Positions 39,978 through 50,736 of a stretch of 64,000 bases of DNA are shown here, piece after piece (the stretch's first letter is position 1; the number at the start of each line of letters is the position of its first letter). Position numbers and translations under genes: made by a program. Source of the DNA: Mansonella perstans (taxonomy: Eukaryota; Nematoda; Chromadorea; Rhabditida; Onchocercidae); assembly GCA_037074765.1 (NCBI GenBank), contig JBAMDO010000562.1, positions 545,762 to 609,761 on the forward strand. The letters run 5' to 3'. The notes under the pieces are model-generated. The model did no database searches, had not been told where the DNA came from, and worked only from the letters and a program-made list of their open reading frames with translations.

Positions 39978-41704
39978 ATGAGTGCGGATGAGATAAGAGA
40001 AAAAATAAGATCTTTAATGCTTGATACCGTAAAAAAAGTAAGTATTATGACTAATATTAAATGTGCAAATATATTATTGCGCTATATCTTACCATTAATA
40101 AATAGTGAATCCATCGTTACTTTTGCGCATTTTTTTCTTCTTTTTTACATGACGGATATTTAGACAGTTCGAGAATTCCGCGAAATGAATGCTCCCCAGG
40201 CATTTCCGATGTTTTAGATTATTTGAAAAGGGAGCCTGTAATAAATACTTCGTGCATTACAGGAATTTATTGCGAAAACGGTGGAAGTATGTACTTCATT
40301 TTTCTTCTCTTTTTTTTCTCGGTTTTATGAATTTTTGCTGTGAGAAGTAAGAGTTACTGTACGTTTTACAAATTTGAAACTAGATTTAAAATGTAGTCTC
40401 TTCAATTTGAAGCTTTGCTCTTAAGCCGTTTGGAGGAGGCGGAGAGGAAGTCGGAGGAATTGAGTGGGCAAAATGCCCAAAGAGGAACCGGCACTTCAGG
40501 AACACTTCAGAAATGGAGGAGGAACCGCTATTTTAGAAACCGAAATATAACAAAGAAGAGGCAGGATTAACTCCTCTGCCCGAAGATGATGAAGAGGTTG
40601 AGAACTAGTCAATCGGAGCAGAATGGTCATCTTTGCCAAACGAGGAAGATGAACCCGGAAGTGCCGGTAGCATCGGATATAGAGACGAGTAGCAGTAGCG
40701 AACCGGAAATTACGATCCACGAACTCGTTTTGCAACTCTTAATCTTTAGCAATGTAGCAGTGTATAACTTTACATAACTTTACCAGTTTCTTGAAGTGAA
40801 TAAATAATTTATACGTGATCCAAGCCTATTTTAGACGATCGTTGGCTGCGGCAACACCGGAACCAAATTATAACGCAGATTTAGAGGATCTTCCAGAGCA
40901 GTTCCGGAAGGAATTGCAAGTGCCGTAGGCAGAGCCATACACGGTGATCCAGGAAGAAGAATTAGCAACATTGGTAAGTTATAATTTTGATAAATGATCA
41001 TATGTAATTTGGTCTCATTCAATGAAATATATTCAACAGTGAAACCATGAAAATTCTTCCTTTATGATAAAATAAAATGGTAACGAATATTTCCATATCG
41101 AATTTTAATAAGCAGTTTGGGAAACTATATTTTCTAATCATTTTATATTCAGTATGTGTATCTTCAATAGGCAGTTTGGAACGTTAAAAGGATGACGCAC
41201 TGACGCCTCGAGGATGCACAAACAAGATGGTAAGTATTTTAGAACGTTGTTGTAACTTAAACATTTGATTTGATCTCAAAAATATAAGACTTATTAATTA
41301 TGTATGTTCTAGGTTTTTGTGTCCGATGTGGGCACAACCTTGTGCTGCCACCTGGATTTACGGTTGCACAGAAAACTGCGGCACTAGAACTTCATGCCCT
41401 CGATTAGTGTCCAAGGAAATGTGCAGTCTTAATAAACGAAAGGCAGGCAAAGCGCCGCAAATTGGATCTTGTAGGGAGAGAACAGGACGCTAATTGCTTC
41501 TTCATCCAGGTGAGAAGTCTTTGAAAATTCATGAAATGAATTGTAAAAGCAAAGACAGGAAAAATGATCTGATAGTTTTCTTAATAGTGAGTTTTGTTTC
41601 AGGTCATTGATATCATTTGGCAACCTCACGCGGCCAGCCTGTCGCTGCTTGTTCCACTCCTCCATCGTTTGCCCAGTAAATGCGTGAAGCAGGTTCCTAT
41701 TCAA
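39978..41704 (+). pseudogene. Relic of an unidentified multi-exon gene
   Basis: A run of exon-like blocks has intact or near-intact splice borders and protein-like content. Block 1, 39978-40037, is MSADEIREKIRSL.. before GTAAGT. Block 2, from about 40164, reads TVREFREMNAP. Short blocks follow near 40262 (EFIAKTVE) and 40410 (SRLEEAERKSEEL). Block 5, about 40570-40745, is acidic (EWSSLPNEEDEPGSAG) with three in-frame TAG codons. Block 6, 40835-40973, is TPEPNYNADLEDLPEQF with one TAG. Blocks 7-9 lie at 41171-41229, 41313-41509 and 41603-about 41704. Block 8 can be read as FCVRCGHNLVLPPGFTV with one TAG. Most stops are TAG where CAG would restore Gln. The surviving splice sites argue for a decayed genomic duplicate, not a processed copy. 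Identity unknown; the frame of blocks 7 and 8 is ambiguous. Confidence 0.55.
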
Positions 41705-41724
41705 AAAAAAAATTAAAAAAATGA

Positions 41725-41940
41725 AAAGCTTATTAGAAAATAGTTAAAAAATGGAAAAAGTAAAAAAAGGAAAAGAAAAGAAGAAAGGAAAAAAATGAAA
41801 AAAAAGAAAAAAAACAGAAAGAAAATGGGAAAAAAAGAAAAAATGGAAAAAATAAAAAAAATGAGAAACGAAGAAACAGAAAAAATAAAAAAAAGACAAA
41901 AAAAGATAAAAAAGTCGAAAAAGAATATAAGAGAAAATTT
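41725..41940. repeat. A-rich low-complexity tract
   Basis: Purine-rich run of (A)n interrupted by G (AAAAAGAAAA, TGGAAAAA). The minus-strand frame is a Phe/Ser-rich shadow. Confidence 0.9.
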
Positions 41941-41999
41941 TTGTTGCTTGAAGTAATTTTTAAAGCTAGAACAATTGAATTCAAAGTTTGGGAGAAGAA

Positions 42000-42880
42000 A
42001 GTAAAGATAATCTTTTTACGCTTTCGCTTACCAAGCCTCATTTATAGTGAGATCAAAAGGGAAAAAGTTAGAGGAGAAACTTGGTTGCTTGTCACAAAAT
42101 TTGATCATGTCTTAATTAAGACCAGGCTAATTTGAATCCACTTGCTTGTTTTTTTCCGTTATTTTAATTGCCTGCCCTGGGCAAATAGCTTGTTTGCTGT
42201 TCTTATTTATTTTGTCATTAATATAACAATTGTTAATAAATGTTTTTTTTTGGTTTGATAGTTATTACTAACGCCTTTTAGTTCTTTGTCTAATTATTTT
42301 TATAGTGTTCTTAACGTAATTGTTTAATTGTTGTTATAGTGTTTTCTTGCATTATTAAATTTTATGTCAAATCTGGATTGTACGAGTTCGTAGTATTTTA
42401 GTTTTATATTTTAGTTGTAGCATTTTACTTTTACATATAACTTCAAGAAATTCTTTGACTTTAGTTCATTGTTGTGCTTTTTGGTGATTAGATTTTGAGC
42501 AATAGATAGTAATTTTGAATTCAAGCATTTATATGATTTAATCTGACAAGTTAGAAAACAATGATTTATCAATTAATTTTTGGATAAATTACGTAAATAG
42601 GAGTTGATATAAATCTTGTAATCATTTTATGTGATTGTAGCGGATGGTTAAACGTGGAATGGTTAAGTTATAAGATTATGCCTATCTTCATTAACTTTTT
42701 TTTGAATAAAGAACATGAAACAGTGTTAGAGAAAAAATTTTTGGATTCTGAATTTTTTTCGTGTTCTTTTCGGTGAGTTCTGAACCCTTTTATTTCTTAA
42801 TTTATTATTTCAAAACTATTGAAGTTCTGGAATTTTTACATTTATGAAAGTTTCATTACTGCGTCGTTTTCAAAAAAGTA
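42000..42880. other. T-rich non-coding stretch
   Basis: No gene recognised. The part at 42160-42560 is as T-rich as filarial mitochondrial coding strands, but no mitochondrial protein could be read from it. Confidence 0.4.
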
Positions 42881-42884
42881 AAAA

Positions 42885-43200
42885 GATCTTGTTTGGTCTT
42901 TTTAATTTTTTGAAAATCAGACTGCCTCTTGAGCTTTCAGAACGGCCAATATTTCCGGAAAACAATAAGTGTAGTAGGTGACATTACAGCGAATGATGGT
43001 ACCATCAGCATTTTAACCAACAGTAGGTGTTCATCATCCGAACATTGGATGATCGGCAACTTGTATATTCAATGATGAAGTTTTCCTGTAATGATCCGCT
43101 ACGACGTTTATTGTTGTGATTTGTTGTTGTTAATATATGTATTGCGGGATGGAAGTTGTTAATGTATGTATTGCGGGATGGAAGGTGATACAATTTTCAG
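42885..43200 (+). repeat. Left arm of a long-range inverted repeat (zinc-finger gene intron)
   Basis: Nearly the same sequence occurs in reverse complement at 52505-52845: shared blocks include CAGACTGCCTCTTGAGC, GGCCAATATTTCCGGAAAA, GATGGTACCATCAG and TTGCGGGATGGAAG. It leads into the acceptor TTTTCAG in front of the zinc-finger exon, so it is probably the duplicated intron of that gene. Confidence 0.85.
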
Positions 43201-44335
43201 GAATGGAAGGAGGATTTGGAGTCGTCATCGACGCCCAACTTGTCATCCCCGGAGCAGTTCTCTCCGCCGGCCTCCTGTTCACCACCGGTCTCTAGTAATA
43301 ATGGCATATCCAGAGCCATCATCATTACCACCACGACAGCAAAAGGCAGCATCAAAATGATGCTCGGATGTCCTCACTGCAATTTTAAAACTTGCATTTC
43401 GCAGCACATGAAAAGTCATTTGGTTAGCTTTCTTTTTTTCATTTTTAAATGAAAATATTTTTTTTTTATCGTGCAAAGTCTTCCATTCATTCGGAAGCTG
43501 AAAATTTCTATCGAAAAATTCCTCAAATTTAGCCTCTCATCTTCACATCATTTTTTGTGCACCATTTGATGATCATTTGATTAAGTAATTTTTTTAAGTT
43601 GAGGCTTTGAAATTTTCATATCTTTATTTTCTTGATAGCTTTGGCATGTTTCTCGCATTTTTAGACTATTGAAAGTTACAAGCCTATTTTTCTGTACAAC
43701 TATTGCAGGAAGTTTTGCGTATTAATCTGGGTCCAGTGAAACTTAAGCAGAATAAGGTCTACATCATAGTAAATCTGTCATCCTCGATGCTCCATTTATC
43801 GTAGTACTAGTTTCATTTTAAGTTCTGAGTTTATGGAAGAAATTTTCAATTTAAATTCACTGATTTTCAAGAAATATCTTTTTTAAATTTCATTTAAAAT
43901 ATAAACTCGCTGAGAGTTAGTACTTCACATTATCAAAGTTGTATAGTTCATGCAGTCATGCAATAGGGTATCATGAAGTATTGCGCTAGCCGCATGTCAT
44001 TACGCCATTGTTTTTAACCCATTTTTCCATTGAAATTTATACTCGAATCATTTGATCTTGTCATTTATAATTATAAAGTTTTATAGATGCACATGAACGC
44101 CATCAGGGACAAATGTATCAGTGTGATATTTGCCAGACGTAGTTCAGTCAGAAGGCAAATATGCATCGTCACCGAATGCGGCATTCAGGCGTTAAGCCAT
44201 ATGAGTGCAAGTACTGCTTAAAAAAATTTTTTCGAAAAGATTGGGTTTGCAAATTAAATTTAATCGAGATATTTATATATTTTTTTTAATATTTGTATAA
44301 TTTAGATGCAAGAGCATTCGATGACGCATATAAAG
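43201..44335 (+). pseudogene. Decayed C2H2 zinc-finger gene fragment
   Basis: Exon at 43201-43422 follows TTTTCAG. It encodes a Ser/Pro-rich segment (ESSSTPNLSSPEQFSPP) and a first finger, CPHCNFKTCISQHMKSH, before a GTTAGC donor. Exon at 44087-44244 encodes a second finger, CDICQT-stop-FSQKANMHRHRMRH, then the linker SGVKPYEC and the start of a third finger, CKYCLKKFFRKDW. Exon from 44306 completes it with MQEHSMTH and then runs straight into retrotransposon sequence at about 44331. The in-frame TAG in finger 2, the missing phase match between the first two exons and the truncation mark it as a pseudogene. C2H2 arrays bind DNA; which transcription factor this came from was not determined. 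Confidence 0.75.
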
Positions 44336-46150
44336 AAAGTTATCCGGTTTGAGACCAACACGATCGATTATTTGACAAACAAGTTACAAGTAGTTAACTT
44401 AAAAGATCAGGATTTAGCCTCGATAACCGACCAGGACCAATTGGATGGCCTAAAAGTTATTGGAAACAACCGGATATACTCATCGGGACGGACTACTTCA
44501 AATTTATACAAATAGGAAAAACGCAAAGATTGAAATCCGGATTTTCTTTACTCCACAGCAAGCTTGGACCTATGTTAGCAGGGAAAGGATACATAAATGG
44601 CATCCCAATTCCTGATTCAGAGAAAGCCGAACCAATATGTGTGGCAACGTTACCGGTCCGAACATCGACCAATTCTGGAAACTGGAATTCATAGGTATCC
44701 AAGAGTAGTCTAACGCCCAGGACGATGAAAGGGCTCTGGAACATTTCAAAGAAAACATCTCCAAACAAAATGGATGATACCAAGTTTGTTGGCCGTGGAA
44801 AGAAGCAAAGGTCAAATTAGGAAGTAATTATGGCTTATGCTATGGTCGACTCAGAACACTAATCAAACGACTGCAGGCGGATGAACGTTTGCTTCACCAA
44901 TACGATAAAATCCCGATTTGCTTCACCAATATTGTAAAGTCATCCGTGATCATTTGATAGGAGTTCTCGGATATTCATTGCTGCATCACCGAAAATGGAT
45001 TTTATTTCTTCATATTTCCGCAAGATTTCTTCTGTATCCTTAGCTGATAATATGACGTTATCCGCATAGAGATTCCTTCTGATCTCTAGTGCAAGTTCGG
45101 TTCCATTGGTTTTGAGGTGATGGTTGAGCGTCGCTGATAGTGAGAAGGGCGACGATATCATTCCAAAGGGAACTCTTTTGAAACAATACTGTTTCAAATT
45201 TTCTTCGGTAACTGTATTGTGAACGTCCTTTAGCCAGAGAAATCTGGTGCAGTTTCTATCCGATAGGTGGAGTTCCAGTTGTAGGAATGCCTTTTCTACA
45301 TCGGCAATAATTACATTCTTCATCATTCGGAAGCGTAACAATATTCCTACTAAATCTGGAAGCATGATAGGTCCACGGTAGAGAACTTCATTCAGACTCC
45401 GTGTGCCTTGGAGATGTGCAGATGCGTCATGGACGATCCTGAGTGTTGTTATGAGTTTGTGTGGAGCCATAACTTCGTGGTGAGGCAAATAATAAATCAT
45501 GCTTGTTTGATCCATGTCCGGGTGAATTTCCTTTATTATCTCTGAATGTAGTTGATCGCGGATGACTTTATCGTATTGGTGAAACAAACGTTCATCCGTC
45601 TGCAGTCATTTGATTAGTGTTCTGAGTCGACCATAGCATAAGCCATAATTACTTCCTAATTTGACCTTTGCTTCTTTCCACGGCCAACAAACTTGGTATC
45701 ATCCATTTTGTTTGGAGATGTTTTCTTTGAAATGTTCCAGCGCCCTTTCATCGTCCTGGGCGTTAGACTGCTTTGGATACCTATGAATTCCAGTTTCCAG
45801 AATTGGTCGATGTTCGGACCGGTAACGTTGCCACACATATTGGTTCGGCCTTCTCTGAATCAAGAATTGGGATGCCATTTATGTATCCTTTCCCTGCTAA
45901 CATAGGTCCAAGCTTGATGTGGAGTAAGGAAAATCCGGATTTCAATTTTTGCGTTTTTCGTATTTGTATAAATTTGAAGTAGTCCGTCCCGATGAGTATA
46001 TCCGGTTGTTTCCAATAACTTTTAGGGCCATCCAATTGGTCCTGGTCGGTTATCGAGGCTAAATCCTGATCTTTTAAGTTAACTACTTGTAACTTGTTTG
46101 TCAAATAATCGATCGTGTTGGCCTCAAACCGGATAACTTTCTTCTGCCCT
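44331..46150. repeat. Palindromic arrangement of BEL/Pao fragments
   Basis: Left arm 44331-44953 and right arm about 45560-46150 are reverse complements with scattered substitutions and small indels, around a spacer of about 600 bp. Both arms carry the stretch from the end of protease (ETNTIDYLTNKLQVV or EANTIDYL) to the start of reverse transcriptase. A short duplication in the left arm, GCTTCACCAATA, marks local rearrangement. Confidence 0.88.
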
Positions 46151-46690
46151 ATTCTTGCTGCAATTTTTACTTTAGTTGTGTGACGTCGCATTGGTTTCTT
46201 ACTGCCAAATGAAGCAATTCGTGTCTCGCCTTCTTCCATTCCTTGAAGATTAAGGCGCTTTGCTAGATCCTTAGTTATAAAGGATAATTGCGAGCCGCTA
46301 TCAAACAATGCTAGGGCCCTTTCTTGGATTTTTCAGTTTCTTGGAATACCCACTGTGATTTCTTTGCACAGAGTAAAACTTCCCTGGCTTCTTGATTTGA
46401 CCCTCATATCATTGAATTGGTCGAGATTGGAGAATTTGGATTCTGATTGGTTGGTCAGCATTTTGTACGCCATATTTGATATGATACAATGCGCTATTAT
46501 GTGGACCTTTGCAATAGAAACTTTTCGTTTGATCTTATTGCATTCTTTTGCCTCGCGTGTTTTGTGAAGACAATTAAGGTATGCTTGGTTACCCCCAGAC
46601 ATTCAGTCGTTGTTTGAGGGTGGGATACTCTTGGCAATCGGCATCCCAATGTTTTTTGCCACAAAAGGCAAGGGTAATCGGTAACAGTTC
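44955..46690 (-). mobile_element. Truncated BEL/Pao retrotransposon: gag end, protease, reverse transcriptase
   Basis: Read right to left. A gag zinc-knuckle remnant (FCGKKHWDADC, about 46690-46600) is followed by two shifted knuckle remnants. The aspartic protease has FDSGSQLSF (46308 downward). The reverse transcriptase frame (45587-44940) has RIVHDASAH, motif A DVEKAFLQ, motif [10 protein letters not shown] and a motif C reading YADN in place of the usual Y-x-D-D. A TGA interrupts the lead-in to protease (IPRN-stop), and frameshifts and a TAA separate protease from reverse transcriptase. No LTR borders it. These are exactly the pol domains missing from the LTR element beside it, but the knuckle sequences show it is a different copy. 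It is inactive. Confidence 0.85.
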
Positions 46691-46853
46691 TCTAACCTTT
46701 TGAATCGTTTTGCTGCTGCCGTTTGCTGTTGTGGTGATAATGATGATTGCTCTGGATATGCTATTATTACCAGAGACTGATGGTGAAGAGGCGGCCGACG
46801 GAGAGAACTCTCCGGAGATGACAGGTTGGGCGTCGATGACGACTCGTCCAAAT
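46690..46853 (-). pseudogene. Zinc-finger gene exon, copy 2, split by the LTR element
   Basis: The minus strand encodes DESSSTPNLSSPE and the same Ser/Pro-rich segment as the plus-strand copy at 43216. Its first bases (GAATGGAAAGAGG after TTTTCAG) are found at 52503-52491, on the other side of the retrotransposon. Removing the element and one CCTCT would rejoin the exon. At about 46690 the exon gives way to the BEL gag remnant, so the finger part is missing. Confidence 0.8.
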
Positions 46854-46858
46854 CCTCT

Positions 46859-47352
46859 TGTCGCGAAACTCGCGAAAATTAAAATAAATTTTATACAAAT
46901 TAAAAGGAATGGTTTCCATGATTCATTAGTTATCTCATTTACATATTTTAGAGTTATTTCCTACCAAATTCAAATGTGTTTTTTCTTTTTCCCCAGATGT
47001 TCGTGTTCCGGTTATACAGTAGATTCTTTTCCTAACAATCACTCCAAATGTTCATTCAAATTCTCATCCTGAATTTCTCATTATCATACTTATATGTTAA
47101 TTAGATCTAAAGTTTCCGGTGTAAACCACTCCTTCTTCTAGTCTATATAAACTGTACTTAACTCACAATCTTCATTCCAAGACATTCTAAGGACTCCAGT
47201 CTTGCTCACGCTTTATTCGCTATTCTGCTGTTTACTATTCACTTTATCTTTCGTTCTGAAATAAAGGGTTCAATTACCCAATTCAACTGTTCTTACACTA
47301 CAAAGAACACATTCCATTCGTACACGGTTGCGCTACAGCATTTTTCCCGACA
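46859..47352 (+). repeat. 5' LTR of the BEL element
   Basis: 494 bp, TGTCGCGAAA to TTTCCCGACA. Contains TATATAAA at about 47143 and AATAAA at about 47261, giving plausible U3, R and U5 parts. It matches the 3' LTR with one difference over the first about 415 bases; the last about 80 bases differ strongly. Confidence 0.93.
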
Positions 47353-47355
47353 AAT

Positions 47356-47373
47356 TGGTGCCACGAGCCGGGA
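47356..47373 (+). other. tRNA primer binding site
   Basis: TGGTGCCACGAGCCGGGA begins three bases after the 5' LTR. It starts with TGG, complementary to the CCA end of a tRNA, in the position expected for priming first-strand synthesis. Which tRNA is used was not determined. Confidence 0.75.
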
Positions 47374-47382
47374 ACGAACGGA

Positions 47383-47835
47383 ATGTCCTCATCAATCGTC
47401 CAATCAGCGCAACCAGCAATCGGCAGGATAGCCGAACTTCTGAAGGAAATTAACGAACTCGATCTAACACAGCCAGATCGGAACCTCTCCCCAGAAGAAC
47501 AAAACAAACAATACGAAACGAAGAAACGTATTGTTCGAAACAAGGCGAAACAATTGGAGATGTACGCCAGTAACTTGGAGGCGATCAACGATAAGTGGCT
47601 AACTCTCATACAGCAAACGACAATAGCGACGAAAAGGAAGGAAGAAGAAGAGAAGTATGAGAGGATGGTCACTGACAAACAGGGAATCCTGCACATGATT
47701 AATAAGAGCAAGGAAGCAATCATTATCCTTAACTCTTATTATAACGACTTCGAATTAGCAATCAAAAAGGAGGAGTCATCGTCCACAGGGAGAGGGAAAT
47801 GGCAAATCCCTCACCTGTTTGCCATTCAACAATAA
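47383..47835 (+). pseudogene. BEL gag, N-terminal frame
   Basis: 150 residues from ATG, mostly charged and helical with heptad-like spacing (EEQNKQYETKKRIVRNKAKQ), as in the coiled-coil start of BEL Gag. It ends 36 nt after the next gag frame opens and in a different phase. In most BEL elements Gag is one frame, so this is most easily read as a one-base frameshift near 47800; programmed frameshifting cannot be excluded. Confidence 0.7.
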
Positions 47836-48728
47836 ACCTACCCAAGTTACCACTTCCAACATTCAGTGGCGACATCAAATTATGGAGGGAATTCTGGAAT
47901 AACTTCGATGCAGCTATTCACCTCCAGGACATATCGAACATTCAAAAGCTCACCTACCTAAGATCATGTTTAAGGGGTGAGGCACTGGAAGCTATAAGAG
48001 GGTTCGACATAGCTCCAGAAAACTACGAAGTAGTAAGGCAGGTGTTAACCGACAAATATGGTAACCCTGCAATCATTAAAAAATCATTATACCTTGAATT
48101 CCAGTCCATTCAACGCAACGACAAGGATTGGAAAGCAAGGGTCGAAGTCATGGAAAATATTCTTCGACAACTAGAAGCAATGGGGGACATATTGGAGCAT
48201 CCCATCATTGAATCGACGATTGAAAGCAAGCTACCACCATGGATCCTGGATAAAGTCTACCAGGCGAAGAAGGAAACAACATCATGGTCGGTAAGTTGCT
48301 TACGAAAATTCCTAATGGAAATAATCCTTAGAAGCGAGGACGTAAGTAGAAACCAAAACCCTCAACAAGGACCAAGCCCAAAAGGATTGGTTCAAAAACC
48401 TCATCAACAACCGATCTCAAAAAGAGCGGTTCACTTTCAAAGGGAGAGAGAAACCTCTGCCCTAACTATCACAAAACAACCAAACGAGGTAAAACCTCCT
48501 CAGGCTGGTAAGAAATCAAAAGGCAACAAGGAGAAAAGACCTTGTACCTTTTGTAATAAAAACCATTGGGACAATGAATGCCCAAACTACGCGACGGCGA
48601 AACAACGATACGATCGCCTGAAGGACCTCAAGGCATGTATCAACTGCTTCAGTAAGGAGCACGCAACAAGCGAGTGCAATCGAAATAACCGCCGCCGAGG
48701 TCACAACTCACCTCAACGAAAATTTTAA
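47799..48728 (+). CDS. BEL Gag, central domain and zinc knuckles
   Basis: 309 residues. It opens with [19 protein letters not shown] and FDAAIH, the signature of the Gag domain of BEL/Pao elements (DUF1759 type), then [18 protein letters not shown] basic, Gln/Pro-rich linker leads to two CCHC-like knuckles, [13 protein letters not shown] and [14 protein letters not shown], that would bind RNA. The frame then ends within about 15 residues (SPQRKF-stop) where a related copy nearby continues into a third knuckle, which places the deletion junction here. It assembles the particle that packages element RNA. Confidence 0.85.
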   Translation: MANPSPVCHSTINLPKLPLPTFSGDIKLWREFWNNFDAAIHLQDISNIQKLTYLRSCLRGEALEAIRGFDIAPENYEVVRQVLTDKYGNPAIIKKSLYLEFQSIQRNDKDWKARVEVMENILRQLEAMGDILEHPIIESTIESKLPPWILDKVYQAKKETTSWSVSCLRKFLMEIILRSEDVSRNQNPQQGPSPKGLVQKPHQQPISKRAVHFQRERETSALTITKQPNEVKPPQAGKKSKGNKEKRPCTFCNKNHWDNECPNYATAKQRYDRLKDLKACINCFSKEHATSECNRNNRRRGHNSPQRKF

Positions 48729-48732
48729 ACTA

Positions 48733-50736
48733 ATAGAGGTAAGCCGTTTTAGTAAATGGCTAAAATTAGTACGGACAACTATCCGAGTCCTTAAATTCAT
48801 TAAACTCATAACGAAAAGGAAATTCGAATGGTTAAAACCACTCTCGGCTGCAAAAGGACGATTCACAACCCATGACTATAAATTAGCAGAATGGATACTA
48901 TTCAAACAAGGACAAACAGGACAAATCACAGAGGAAGAAAAGGAGAAATGGAAACTGTATCGCGACGATAAGGGAATATGGAGATCTCTGAGTCGATTAG
49001 AGAACTCAGAATTAGATAGGAGCAGCAAACACCCTACCTATCTCCCAAGACACAATCCGATAACCGAGCTCATCATACAAAGGCATCATGAGGACTTACT
49101 TCATGCTGGAGTTGCCCACACGTTAGCAGAAATGCGACGCAATTTCTGGGTACCGAAAGGCAGAAGTGAAGTCAAACGAGTCCTAAACAAGTGTAGAGCT
49201 TGCAAAAGATGGACTACAAAGCCATTTGAGCTTCCTGAAATGCCCAGTCTCCCAGAAGAAAGGGTCACTCGGTCTAGAACCTTCGCACACATAGGTCTAG
49301 ACTATTTTGGGCCCCTCTCTGTTAAAACTGAGACGGGTATAGCAAAACGATGGGTAGCTCTGTTTACGTGCTTCACTACCAGAGCTGTTCATCTAGAATT
49401 AGCTGATAATTTATCAGCCGAATGTTTCTTGGACATCTTTAGAAGATTCATCGCTCGACGAGGATGTCCAGAATCAGTCCTAAGCGACAATGCAAGCCAG
49501 TTCCAACTCGTCTTCAAAGCAATCAAGGAACAGAATTCCGAACTATCAAACTTCTTCATGAAAAAGGGAATGACATGGAGAAACATCATACCAAAGGCTC
49601 CTTGGAAAGGAGGAGTCTACGAAAGACTCATCGGCCTAACAAAAAGGACCATGAGGAGAGTTATCGGCAGAAGGCTGCTGTGGGAGAGAGAGTTAGTAAC
49701 TCTCATAATAGAGATCGAGGGAATACTTAATACTCGACCTCTGACATACGTAAATTGCGATAACCACGTAATTATACGTCCAATCGATTTCCTCTCTCCT
49801 GATGCCTCGCTAGTAACTCCCCTCACCAACATGGACGACCAAGAGGAATTTGTTCCTCATAAACCCAACAACAAGCAGATACTTATCCGATACTGGTTAA
49901 ATACACTCAAAGTCTTGAATCTATTCTGGGAGATCTGGAGACACGAGTATTTAACCAGTCTCAGAGAAAGAACACAAAGGTTTCATACATCTCCCAGAAA
50001 TGTAGAAACCAGGATACCACGCGAAGGGGAGATTGTATTAGTCAACGAACCTAATATCCCTCGTGGTATGTGGAAACTAGCAAGGATCAAAGAAATCAAG
50101 GAAGGCAAGGATGGGAAGAAGAGAAGTGCCATCATCAAGACATCAAAAGGAAAGGTCCTCACCAGACCAATAAATGTTTTGTATCCTCTAGAAGTTGAGG
50201 ATAGCGAAACTGCTCAAGAATCAGCTCCTCAGGACTCAACTCCTCAGGACCCAACTCCTCAGGACCCAACTCCGCAGGACCCAACTCCTCAGGACCCAAT
50301 CCAAACCGTTGAAGCAGAAGAACCAATTGCTACAAGAACCAGAGCAGCCATTCGGAAACGGAACGAACCACAATCGATTTCCAAGACAATGATGAACTGT
50401 CTTTATATTATGGCGCTCATTCTCATCACTACAGTCGAATCAAACGCTAAACAAAACTGTAGATGGATTACAGGTACCCCTTTCAACATACCGCAAAGGT
50501 GGAATTGTGACGAAATCACCCACCAAAACATCACCTTAACACAAGTCACAGTTTACACGCGGACACACGCAAAGATACCTGCAATCAAGTGTAGCAATGT
50601 CACGAGAACGGTCTGTACCAAGGCCTTCTTACGACTATCCTTATCAGTAGTTTCAGATGAAACTACCACTTCCCCATACCTTACCATCTATGCACAAATT
50701 TATACGACCAAAGGGAATCAACCGAATCACCGTTAA
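48733..50736 (+). CDS. BEL pol remainder: integrase
   Basis: The frame is open from before 48733, overlapping the end of gag in another phase, and first reads [17 protein letters not shown], the segment that normally follows RNase H. The integrase zinc domain is [21 protein letters not shown]. The catalytic core shows all three acidic residues: Asp in HIGLDYFGP, Asp in VLSDNASQF and Glu in [11 protein letters not shown]-terminal domain ([17 protein letters not shown]) follows, then a Pro/Gln-rich linker of TPQDP repeats at about 50219-50300. The frame then runs on into a signal-peptide-like stretch ([15 protein letters not shown]), which begins the env-like region. Integrase inserts the DNA copy into the host genome. 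Confidence 0.88.
   Translation: MEVSRFSKWLKLVRTTIRVLKFIKLITKRKFEWLKPLSAAKGRFTTHDYKLAEWILFKQGQTGQITEEEKEKWKLYRDDKGIWRSLSRLENSELDRSSKHPTYLPRHNPITELIIQRHHEDLLHAGVAHTLAEMRRNFWVPKGRSEVKRVLNKCRACKRWTTKPFELPEMPSLPEERVTRSRTFAHIGLDYFGPLSVKTETGIAKRWVALFTCFTTRAVHLELADNLSAECFLDIFRRFIARRGCPESVLSDNASQFQLVFKAIKEQNSELSNFFMKKGMTWRNIIPKAPWKGGVYERLIGLTKRTMRRVIGRRLLWERELVTLIIEIEGILNTRPLTYVNCDNHVIIRPIDFLSPDASLVTPLTNMDDQEEFVPHKPNNKQILIRYWLNTLKVLNLFWEIWRHEYLTSLRERTQRFHTSPRNVETRIPREGEIVLVNEPNIPRGMWKLARIKEIKEGKDGKKRSAIIKTSKGKVLTRPINVLYPLEVEDSETAQESAPQDSTPQDPTPQDPTPQDPTPQDPIQTVEAEEPIATRTRAAIRKRNEPQSISKTMMNCLYIMALILITTVESNAKQNCRWITGTPFNIPQRWNCDEITHQNITLTQVTVYTRTHAKIPAIKCSNVTRTVCTKAFLRLSLSVVSDETTTSPYLTIYAQIYTTKGNQPNHR
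50219..50300 (+). repeat. 15-bp coding repeat in pol
   Basis: About five copies of a 15-bp unit (CAGGACCCAACTCCT type) encode QDPTP repeats between integrase and the env-like region. Confidence 0.9.

Noticed and set aside
41733..42041. Phe/Ser-rich membrane-like frame on the minus strand
   Set aside because: Product of the A-rich low-complexity tract, with no initiation or splice context.
42160..42560. T-rich stretch resembling another mitochondrial insertion
   Set aside because: Base composition fits, but no run of mitochondrial protein could be read even with TGA as Trp; TAG and TAA stops are frequent. A table-5 BLASTX would settle it.
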